Source: CAYLNH01 sp964384625
Lineage (GTDB): Bacteria > Verrucomicrobiota > Lentisphaeria > JABSQK01
Reading direction: 5' to 3'
DNA: 27,560 nt
Assembly: GCA_964384625.1 (NCBI GenBank)
Contig: CAYLNH010000067.1
Span: 1 to 27,560, forward strand
Under the pieces are notes generated by a model. That model worked only from the letters and a program-made list of their open reading frames with translations, was not told the origin of the DNA and made no database searches. The number at the start of each line of letters is the position of its first letter. Position 1 is the stretch's first letter. This document shows, piece after piece, positions 7,533-14,443 of this stretch. Both the position numbers and the translations under genes were made by a program.

Positions 7533-9341
7533 ATGAGTACGAACCTGATTCAATATACGGATGAGCGGTATCCGAACCCTGACTACCCGCACGGACAGTT
7601 GCGGCCGGTGGTGGGGGCGCACCATTACCAGGTCCTCCGAGCCAATCGCGAGCTGCCCCATGAGGCTGCCGGCTGGGGCTGGACCTACAATCACGCGCCG
7701 ATGCTGGCGTATTGGCAGGACCGTTTCTGGCTGGAGTATCTGTCCAATCCGGCATGTGAACACATACCCCCCGGTCATACGCTCCTGACCAGTTCGGCCG
7801 ACGGCCGGCACTGGGAACGGCCCGGCGAGATCTTCCCGGTCTATTCCCTGCCGGAGGATTGCGATTACGCCTTCCCGGACGGCACTCGTCTGCCGACAGG
7901 CTATTTCGCCACCATGCACCAGCGCATGGGGTTCTATGTATCCGCCGGCGGACGTCTGCTGGCACTCGGGTTCTACGGCATCTGCGGGTCCGCCAAAGAT
8001 CTGCCCAATGACGGTTCGGGCATCGGCCGCGTCGTCCGGGAGATCCGCGGCCCCGGCGAGTTCGGCCCCATCCATTTCATCCGCTACAACCGTCATGCCG
8101 GCTGGAACGAAGAGAACACGGCATTCCCGTTCTACACGATGGCGGCAGACCAGGGCTTTGTGGAGGCCTGCACCGAACTTCTCGAGAACAAGCTCATGAC
8201 CCTGCAGTGGTGGGAGGAGGATCGCTCCGACGACGGCTTCTATGCCGTGCAGGGCGACGGACTGGGCTATGAAAACCTCAAAGCCTTCTGCTGGTACACG
8301 CTGCCGGACGGCGCCACCATGGGGATCTGGAAGTTTGCCAAGGCAGCGCTGAGTACCGATAACGGCGCAACCTGGTCCCCACCGGCAGAGCAGGACACAA
8401 TCGTGGCCAATGGCAGCAAAATCTGGGGGCAGCGGCTGGGCGACGGGCAATACGTCCTTGTGAACACGCCCGTGACCGACGGCCACCGGCGTTGGCCCCT
8501 GGCCCTGATCCAATCCGAGGACGGCCGCCGTTTTCATGATATGCTGCTGGTTAACGGCAAGGTGTCGCCGCTGCGCTATCAGGGACAGTACAAGGATCCC
8601 GGCCTCAACTACGTTCGCGGTATTGCCGAGGGCAACGGTTCGCCCGCCGATGACGCGGTCTGGATCACCTACAGCGCCGGCAAGGAGGATATCTGGGTTA
8701 CCCGCATTCCCGTGCCGCTGCGCGCCACCGTTGATGACGCCGTTGACGATGATTTCTCCGCCATGGAAGCAGGTGGTGTTGTGCCGGATTGGAACATCCA
8801 CTGTGGCCGCTGGACCCCGATTGAGGTCGCGGCGGGTCCAGGGGAAGGAGAGCAATCGCTCTGCATCGCGGATCGGGATCCGTGTGAGGTCGCCCAGGCC
8901 GAACGAGTGTTCCCTCGGAGTCAACGCCTCTGGGTGCAGATTCGCCTGCGCTACGAAACGCCGGGGCACGGCCGGCTCGCCATCGAGCTGTGCGACGAGC
9001 GGTCTGTCGTTCCGGTTTCCTTACAGCTCAAGGCAAACTGCATACTCATCTCGAATTCGGGTTCCGTCGAGTTGGCGCCCGGTCAATGGCATGACCTTGA
9101 ATGGCATATTGATCTGCCGGCCAAACGTCACCGCCTCAAGCTGAATGGCTGTGGCACCAACATCAAGGGGCGCATCTCGGGCCCGGCCCGGACGGTAGAG
9201 CGTATTCGTTTTCGCACCGGTGCCGAGTATCGTCTGCCCCCTGACAGCGGACCAAGCCTGGAGGTGTCGCCCACCACCGGCGCCCATCCTCTGCCGGAAG
9301 CGCGCTGGTACCTGGCTCGACTTCGGGCCTGCCCCCGATAG
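7533..9341 (+). CDS. Sialidase-like (BNR) beta-propeller protein with C-terminal LamG-like domain
   Basis: A 602-residue protein starting at ATG 7533, 12 bp after the GH63-like gene. No signal peptide is seen, so it is probably cytoplasmic. Residues ~20-400 look like a six-bladed sialidase-type propeller with Asp-box-like repeats: SSADGRHW, STDNGATW and QSEDGRRF. Other landmarks are NHAPMLAYW, YWQDRFWLEYL and YKDPGLNYVRGIAEG. The last ~170 residues (after DDDFSAMEAGG) resemble a concanavalin/LamG-like beta-sandwich, with APGQWHDLEWHI as the best landmark. Many proteins of this type in carbohydrate clusters are not true sialidases, and I did not identify the Arg triad, so only the fold is called. 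A shortened secreted relative lies at 17955-18698. Confidence 0.8.
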   Translation: MSTNLIQYTDERYPNPDYPHGQLRPVVGAHHYQVLRANRELPHEAAGWGWTYNHAPMLAYWQDRFWLEYLSNPACEHIPPGHTLLTSSADGRHWERPGEIFPVYSLPEDCDYAFPDGTRLPTGYFATMHQRMGFYVSAGGRLLALGFYGICGSAKDLPNDGSGIGRVVREIRGPGEFGPIHFIRYNRHAGWNEENTAFPFYTMAADQGFVEACTELLENKLMTLQWWEEDRSDDGFYAVQGDGLGYENLKAFCWYTLPDGATMGIWKFAKAALSTDNGATWSPPAEQDTIVANGSKIWGQRLGDGQYVLVNTPVTDGHRRWPLALIQSEDGRRFHDMLLVNGKVSPLRYQGQYKDPGLNYVRGIAEGNGSPADDAVWITYSAGKEDIWVTRIPVPLRATVDDAVDDDFSAMEAGGVVPDWNIHCGRWTPIEVAAGPGEGEQSLCIADRDPCEVAQAERVFPRSQRLWVQIRLRYETPGHGRLAIELCDERSVVPVSLQLKANCILISNSGSVELAPGQWHDLEWHIDLPAKRHRLKLNGCGTNIKGRISGPARTVERIRFRTGAEYRLPPDSGPSLEVSPTTGAHPLPEARWYLARLRACPR

Positions 9342-9405
9342 CCGATGCCCAACGCAGAAGTCAACCTGCGGGTGTCGCCAGATTTCATTTACCCAAGGAG
9401 TAATT

Positions 9406-11340
9406 ATGAGCCCGTACCCCGGAAAGAGTAAACTGCTTCTCATCCTCGCCGGCCTGATGCTCGGGCTTATTGCTCACCGCGGCGCGGCGGACGATTCCTG
9501 GTCGCCGCCACCCGGCGCCGGTATTCTCAACGTGCGCGATTTCGGCGCCGTCGGCGACGGCAAGACGGACGATACCAAAGCGATCCGCAAAGCCATGAAC
9601 GCCATGGGCGAACGTCAGACCTTATTCTTTCCGCAAGGCACCTATCTCATCAGCGACACGCTGCAGTTCGACCCCGGTCGGGTCGCGCGCGACAAGCAGG
9701 GCAAACCGACCGGCCAACTGGTGGGTTCGACTCGCAGGTCCACGTTCCAGGGCGCGCAGCGCGACACAACGATCATCCGTCTGCGGGATCAGGCACGCGG
9801 TTTCGGCGCCGCGGCCAAACCCCGGCACCTCATCCGCACCATGACCGGCAACATGGCATTCGACTACTCTTTCCGGGACTTGACCATCGACACGGGCAAG
9901 GGGAACCCCGGCGCCATCGGGATCCTCTATATCTCCAACAACGGCGGATGCATGGAAAACGTCCTGGTCCGCTCCGGTGATCCGGACGGTCGCGGGGCCA
10001 TCGGCATCGACATGTCGGCCAGGTGGCCCGGCCCGGCGCTCGTGCAACACGTCGAGGTCCACGGTTTCGATATCGGCGTCAAAGTGGCGGCGCACGGCGG
10101 ACAGTACGGCATGGCGTTTGAGTATCTGTCACTGCAGCGCCAACGGGTCTGCGGCCTGGAAAACGGCTGCAACGTGATCGCCGTCCGCAAACTGACCAGC
10201 AGCAACACCGTTCCGGCCCTCCGCAACGGCAAGCAGTCCATCACAACTCTGGTGGACGCACAACTGGAGCAGGGCAAAGGCGATACGGCGGCGATTCAGA
10301 ACGAAGCCGGCGGCGTGCTCTACCTCCGAAACGTCAGGACCAGCGGCTACAAACAGGTTCTGAACGGCCGCGACGACGTCGCCGTCGACGAATTGGCCGT
10401 CCCGGCACCGCTCAACGCCGGCCCCCCGACGCAAGACGCCTTTTCGTTGCCCGTGGAAGATCCGCCGACGGTCGCCTGGGATGCCGGCGAAAACTTCGCC
10501 AACTGGCTGAATGCGGCGGACTTCGGCGCCAAACCCGATGATGACGAGGACGACACGGCGGCAATCCAGAAAGCCCTGGATACCGCCGCCGCCGGCGATA
10601 AACACACGGTCTACCTGCCGCGTGGAACCTATCACGTCGGCAACCAGCTCCGCGTCCACGGAAGCGTCAGACGCGTGATCGGATTCTGGACGATTCTCCG
10701 GATCACCAAGGCCTACACCAGGGAGATCCCCGTTCTGCGGGTCGAGTCGGGGCAGCCGGTTGTCGCGCTGGAGGGGATCCGTCTGAAATACTGGCGCTGG
10801 GGCGGCAGCGGTCTCCGCAAAGGGATCGACCACGCGGCCCAAAATACACTGGTCTGCCGCAACATCGGGTCCGGCCGCTACGTCAACAGCGTTACCGGCG
10901 GCAAGGCGTTTTTCACGGATTGCGGTATTCGCCCGTTCATCAAGGGGCCGCAGCAGGTCTGGGTCCGCCAGTGGAACCCGGAGAACTTCCGGCTGCCAAG
11001 CGTGCGCGCCGAGAACGACGGCGGCAGGCTCTGGGTGCTGTTTACCAAAGGCGAAGGCTCCGGCTATTACCTCCGCAACGTCAACGGCGCCAAAACCGAA
11101 TTCCTCGGCGGTCTGGCCCTGTATCCCCATCACGGCGATCGCAATCGCAAGCTCAAGCCCGACGATTACGCCTGCTTCTTCAATCAGGATGCCGCCATTC
11201 GAGTGACCGGCTGGCGCAGCGTCTTCCGGACGTTTGCCGACGAACAGCACGGCAAACAGAAGCAAACCTGGCGCCGACCCAAGGCGCCCTACAACGTCTC
11301 GCTCTTCGTCTCGGCGCCCCCGCCGCCGCCGGAACCATGA
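9406..11340 (+). CDS. Secreted tandem beta-helix protein (pectate-lyase-3/GH55-like)
   Basis: A 644-residue protein with an N-terminal signal peptide (KLLLILAGLMLGLIAHRGAA, cleavage expected before DDS). It has two copies of the motif that opens Pectate_lyase_3 beta-helices: ILNVRDFGAVGDGKTDDT near residue 40 and ADFGAKPDDDEDDTAAIQ near 370, each followed by a YLPRGTY- or FFPQGTY-type strand. Two tandem right-handed helices of this sort are the GH55 layout. KGPQQVWVRQWN near 510 is shared with the two larger paralogues. ATG 9406 is preceded by AAGGAGT. Unlike its paralogues it ends in a proline run (SAPPPPPEP) exactly where they continue into FN3 and PA14 modules. It is last in the operon and is probably exported to act on or bind polysaccharide. 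Confidence 0.88.
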   Translation: MSPYPGKSKLLLILAGLMLGLIAHRGAADDSWSPPPGAGILNVRDFGAVGDGKTDDTKAIRKAMNAMGERQTLFFPQGTYLISDTLQFDPGRVARDKQGKPTGQLVGSTRRSTFQGAQRDTTIIRLRDQARGFGAAAKPRHLIRTMTGNMAFDYSFRDLTIDTGKGNPGAIGILYISNNGGCMENVLVRSGDPDGRGAIGIDMSARWPGPALVQHVEVHGFDIGVKVAAHGGQYGMAFEYLSLQRQRVCGLENGCNVIAVRKLTSSNTVPALRNGKQSITTLVDAQLEQGKGDTAAIQNEAGGVLYLRNVRTSGYKQVLNGRDDVAVDELAVPAPLNAGPPTQDAFSLPVEDPPTVAWDAGENFANWLNAADFGAKPDDDEDDTAAIQKALDTAAAGDKHTVYLPRGTYHVGNQLRVHGSVRRVIGFWTILRITKAYTREIPVLRVESGQPVVALEGIRLKYWRWGGSGLRKGIDHAAQNTLVCRNIGSGRYVNSVTGGKAFFTDCGIRPFIKGPQQVWVRQWNPENFRLPSVRAENDGGRLWVLFTKGEGSGYYLRNVNGAKTEFLGGLALYPHHGDRNRKLKPDDYACFFNQDAAIRVTGWRSVFRTFADEQHGKQKQTWRRPKAPYNVSLFVSAPPPPPEP

Positions 11341-11384
11341 CCGCACGTCCCCAAACCTCACCCGGAATACTTCGCCGGATGCCC

Positions 11385-11428
11385 TTGACAACCGCCCCCG
11401 CGGCCGCAGCCCATGGCATAGGTCAAAG
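11385..11428 (+). promoter_or_regulatory. TTGACA-N21-CATGGCATAGGTCAAAG control element
   Basis: TTGACA (11385-11390) is followed by CATGGCATAGGTCAAAG (11412-11428). The same pair occurs at 5161-5166 and 5188-5204 with identical 27-nt offset, 15 of 17 bases of the second block matching. Here no good -10 hexamer lies 16-18 bp after TTGACA, so it may be a binding site rather than a plain promoter. It ends 24 bp before the GntR start codon. Confidence 0.4.
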
Positions 11429-11451
11429 GATCCAGCGCCAGGAGGTCCTGC

Positions 11452-12169
11452 ATGGCTCAAGTACTTAGCCCGCTGGCCCGGCCGCCGCTGCACGATATGG
11501 TCTGTAACCGCCTCGAAGGGGCAATTCTCGACGGGCTCTTCGCGGCCGACCAGAAACTCCCCAGCGAGGCGCAACTCGCCGCACAACTCGGCGTCGGCCG
11601 CCGGGCCGTGCGCGAGGCGCTTCGCGTCCTCGAAGCCAAGGGACTCGTAGAGATCCGCAACGGCGTCGGCAGCTTTGTCCGGCGTCGGGATCTGGACGCC
11701 TACCTGCAGACGCTCCACAACAACGTGTGCTCATACCTCGCCGCGCACCAGGCGGACCTGGCGCATCTGGCGCAATTCCGCGAGTTGATCGAAGGGGGAG
11801 CGATTCAGCTTCTCTGCGGCACGCCGGACAAGGCCTTGTTGCACCATTTGTCGGCGGCCCTCGCCGCCCAGGGGGCCGCCGTCGCCGTCGGTTGATCAGA
11901 ACGGTTACGACGAGGCCCACGCGGCCTATCATCATGGCCTGATGGACAGCTTGAACAACCCGGTGATCTCAATGTTCTACGGCCAGGTCTATGCCCTGCT
12001 CCGCCCCCGCCTGTCACTGGCCGGCGCCCGTCCCGGACTCGCCGCGGCCGCCATCGAGGAGCACGCCGCCATCCTGAACGCCGTCGAGGCCGGTGACGCC
12101 GCGGCCGCCCGGCAGCACCTCCTGGACCACCTGGCCAATTCACGCCGCAAACTGGAGACCTGCTCATAA
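11452..12169 (+). pseudogene. GntR-family (FadR/FCD-type) transcriptional regulator, frameshifted
   Basis: The first frame (11452-11895) gives a GntR winged helix: LPSEAQLAAQLGVGRRAVREAL and LRVLEAKGLVEIRNGVGSFV, then the start of an FCD domain. It ends early at TGA 11893-11895. The rest of the FCD domain continues in the next frame: DEAHAAYHHGLMDSLNNPVI, then EEHAAILNAVEAGDAAAARQHL to TAA at 12167-12169. Removing one base between the G5 run at 11871-11875 and 11895 restores one reading frame of about 238 residues, a normal GntR/FCD length. This is either a real loss-of-function mutation or a one-base sequence error. ATG 11452 has AGGAGG 6 nt upstream. The last base of its stop is the first base of the next prepilin gene's ATG, so the two would be translationally coupled in an intact gene. 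Confidence 0.85.
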
Positions 12170-13026
12170 TGCCTGCTCCCAACGGATCGACGGCCCCGCC
12201 GGCGGCCGCATACCGCCGCCGTCGCCGGTTTACGCTCATCGAACTGCTTGTTGTCATCGCCATCATTGCGATTCTCGCGTCCATGCTGCTGCCTGTGCTC
12301 GGACGGGCCCGCGAATCCGCCCGGCGGGTGCTGTGCCTCAGCAATCAGCGACAGATCGCCGTCGCCATTATCGCCTACGCCGACGGCAATGACGACATCG
12401 CACCGCTGCGGGACTCCCACGACATGCTGGCCATGCCGTTCTGCTGGCATAAGGATACGATGATGACGGCGCTCACTGACGACCGTCAGGGCGGCGCCCT
12501 GGTCGATATCCTGCAGTGCCCGTCGCAGACGATGCAGAAGAGTCCCTTTGACTGTGCCGATTACGGCATCCCCAGCGGCTCCAATCCTTATCCGGATTAT
12601 TTCTATGTCGTCTTCAGCTATCTCGCCGGCCTCGACGATACGACGACCAGGAACCAGTACGGCGTCTGGGGCGACACCAACATCCAGGCGCCGCCGCTGC
12701 AGGCCTCGCGCTGGACGGCGGAGCAGGTGCTGCTGGCCGACGGCACGGTCTTCGGCAGTGACAGCCCGAACTGGGGCATCGTCAATCACAACCGCGGCAC
12801 CTGGAAATCCAAATGGGAACATACCGATGTCGGTCATCACAGCTATGACGGCGACCTGGCCGCGTTTGCCGCGTCCGTTGCCGGCGGCAACCGGATTTAC
12901 GCCGACGGCCACGGCGAGTGGGTCAAGCCGTCGCAGATGGGCCGGAACGAGGGCGGCATCAGCGCCAGCCCCGACAGCGGCCGTTACAGCCACTCGCCCG
13001 GGTTCATCCGCCCGTATTGGTGGTAA
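12169..13026 (+). CDS. Prepilin-type N-terminal cleavage/methylation domain protein (pseudopilin-like)
   Basis: A 285-residue protein with a basic leader (YRRRRRFTLIELLVVIAIIA), the prepilin signal with +5 Glu and a long hydrophobic helix, then RARESARRVLCLSNQRQIAV. The C-terminal domain carries YADGHGEWVKPSQM and ends in FIRPYWW, paralleling the prepilin gene at 5384; the region between is clearly diverged. Processing by a prepilin peptidase and inner-membrane anchoring are expected. The start at 12169 overlaps the GntR stop by one base, and the GntR reading frame in front of it is broken, which could reduce its coupled translation. No recognisable enzymatic domain is present. It may be a minor pilin, a pseudopilin or a surface-exposed anchored protein. 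Confidence 0.9.
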   Translation: MPAPNGSTAPPAAAYRRRRRFTLIELLVVIAIIAILASMLLPVLGRARESARRVLCLSNQRQIAVAIIAYADGNDDIAPLRDSHDMLAMPFCWHKDTMMTALTDDRQGGALVDILQCPSQTMQKSPFDCADYGIPSGSNPYPDYFYVVFSYLAGLDDTTTRNQYGVWGDTNIQAPPLQASRWTAEQVLLADGTVFGSDSPNWGIVNHNRGTWKSKWEHTDVGHHSYDGDLAAFAASVAGGNRIYADGHGEWVKPSQMGRNEGGISASPDSGRYSHSPGFIRPYWW

Positions 13027-13029
13027 TCC

Positions 13030-13075
13030 GGCCCCCGGGCCGCCGGGAAGGGCTTATTTTCTTCTTTCCCCCGGG
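13030..13075 (+). terminator. Possible weak terminator after the second prepilin gene
   Basis: Just after the stop codon lie GGCCC/GGGCC complementary bases (13030-13041), a T-rich tract (13054-13067) and a bulged CCGGGAAG/CTTTCCCCCGGG pairing. The hairpin loops are poor and the T-run is interrupted, so this is only suggestive of transcript ending before the LacI gene. Confidence 0.25.
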
Positions 13076-13103
13076 AACCCCGGCGTCCTTCCGGCGTCTT
13101 AAA

Positions 13104-13115
13104 TATAACGTTATA
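13104..13115. promoter_or_regulatory. Palindromic operator (TATAACGTTATA), distal site of the LacI gene
   Basis: A second perfect copy of TATAACGTTATA, followed by CC as at 4805-4816. It lies 152 bp upstream of the LacI start codon and 116 bp upstream of a second site at 13232-13243. Two spaced sites ahead of a LacI-family gene fit autoregulation, possibly with DNA looping. Confidence 0.65.
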
Positions 13116-13231
13116 CCTCTCTGGCTGAGACTGGCCGCCTGCGGCGATCGGGAAATTTGCCGAAGCGGCGCTATATTGCAGCGCGAAAGCAAGCGGCAGC
13201 GGCCGACAGCCGGACCGCGAGAAAATACCGG

Positions 13232-13243
13232 TATAACTTTATA
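13232..13243. promoter_or_regulatory. Palindromic operator variant (TATAACTTTATA), proximal site of the LacI gene
   Basis: TATAACTTTATA, preceded by GG as at 23474, is one central base away from the perfect palindrome. It ends 24 bp before the LacI ATG and 12 bp before its ribosome-binding site, so a bound repressor would block initiation or early elongation. It is the best evidence that the neighbouring regulator controls itself. Confidence 0.6.
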
Positions 13244-13267
13244 AAATTTCGAAATCGGAGTGATCAC

Positions 13268-14311
13268 ATGGCACGATCCAAACGGGTGACGCTGAAAGAC
13301 GTCTGTGAAGTGGCCGGGGTGTCGTTGGGTACCGCCAGTCGGGTACTGAACAAGACGCGGACCCCGAACAACGTCAGCCCGGCGACGGCCGAACGGGTGC
13401 GGGCCGTGGCCGACCGGCTGGGGTATCGCTGTTGTTCCGCCGCCAGCGCCATGCGCAACGGCCGGCGGAATGCCATTGCCTATATCCAGACTCCGGCGAC
13501 GCAGCCGACAGGCATCTGGCACTGCTTGATGGCCGCAACCTTGGAAGTGGAGGGAAAGGACCAGTTTCTGATTCACACGATTCTGCCGTCGACCCACCTG
13601 GATCCGGAAAACCTGCCGCGGGTCTTCCAGCGGGATTTCGCCGACGGCGCCATTCTGCGGCTGGACCATTCGGTTCCGGCGAGCATTCTCGAGCGGCTGC
13701 GCCGTTACGATCTGCCGTGGATCCTGGCCAACGAGAAGCGCGAGGAAGACTGCGTCTATGCCGACGATTACACTGCCGGAGTGGACGCCACGCAGAAACT
13801 GATTGAGCTGGGCCACCGCAAGATCGCCTATATCGACTGGGGTTTCGGCCTGCTTCCCGACGACGAACGGGAGTATTCGCACTACAGCCGCCTGGACCGA
13901 CTGAACGGCTATCTCAAGGCGGTGGACGCCGCCGACCTGTCGCCGCAACCGTTGATCCGCCAGCAGGCGAGGGACGAGGATACGCGTTCACGGGAACTGC
14001 ATCGCCTGTTTTCAGTCGCCGATCATCCCACGGCCCTGGTGACACAGATGGGCTGGTCTTCCCGCTACACCGAGGTCCTGGCGGAGTGTGGTTTGACCGT
14101 GCCCCGGGACGTCTCGGTCATGTCCCTGGCGATGTCGGCGGATCATGCGGCAGGCATGGCGGGCACGGTGATCGACTGGCGGGCAATCGGCCGGACGGCC
14201 GCCGAGATGATCCTCGCACGGATCGAAACCGGCGACAGCCTGCCTGCCCGGGTCATCCCCCACAAGCTCAAGGAGGGCGCAACGTGCGCTGCGGTCCCGG
14301 CCTTAACCTGA
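13268..14311 (+). CDS. LacI-family transcriptional regulator
   Basis: A 347-residue protein of standard LacI/GalR length. The N-terminal helix-turn-helix reads VTLKDVCEVAGVSLGTASRV, then LNKTRTPNNVSPATAERV and ADRLGYR, with a loop a few residues longer than usual after RVLN. The hinge-helix region is SAASAMRNGRRNAIAYI. The rest is a periplasmic-binding-protein-like sensor with typical landmarks: DGAILRL, a DDYTAGVDATQKLIELGHRKIAYI strand-helix-strand, RLDRLNGYLKA and PRDVSVMSLAMS. ATG 13268 is chosen over an in-frame start 111 bp upstream because homology begins here and CGGAG lies 7 nt upstream. It probably senses a sugar or oligosaccharide and represses the units carrying the TATAAC-N-TTATA palindrome, itself included. 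It leads the beta-helix genes 132 bp downstream. Confidence 0.93.
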   Translation: MARSKRVTLKDVCEVAGVSLGTASRVLNKTRTPNNVSPATAERVRAVADRLGYRCCSAASAMRNGRRNAIAYIQTPATQPTGIWHCLMAATLEVEGKDQFLIHTILPSTHLDPENLPRVFQRDFADGAILRLDHSVPASILERLRRYDLPWILANEKREEDCVYADDYTAGVDATQKLIELGHRKIAYIDWGFGLLPDDEREYSHYSRLDRLNGYLKAVDAADLSPQPLIRQQARDEDTRSRELHRLFSVADHPTALVTQMGWSSRYTEVLAECGLTVPRDVSVMSLAMSADHAAGMAGTVIDWRAIGRTAAEMILARIETGDSLPARVIPHKLKEGATCAAVPALT

Positions 14312-14443
14312 CCATGCCGGCGGCTGCCGGTCTGCCCCGCCGGGAAGACACCGAGACTGTCTGAGTTTTCAACGCGAACCGACTGTGATCGCCAACCGGG
14401 CATCGGTTCACAAAAGACCGATTTAACAACACAGGAGCTGCAG

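Noticed and set aside
7158..8969. Minus-strand open frame of ~600 residues opposite the GH63-like and sialidase-like genes
   Set aside because: An antisense shadow of strongly supported plus-strand genes; long antisense frames are expected in GC-rich codon usage.
10129..11718. Minus-strand open frame of ~530 residues opposite the beta-helix and GntR genes
   Set aside because: Composition is typical of antisense frames and the plus strand has clear homology throughout.
14376..14409. GAACCGA/TCGGTTC inverted repeat between the LacI gene and the PA14 protein gene
   Set aside because: A 7-bp stem with a 20-nt loop and no T-run; chance is likely, so no terminator is called.
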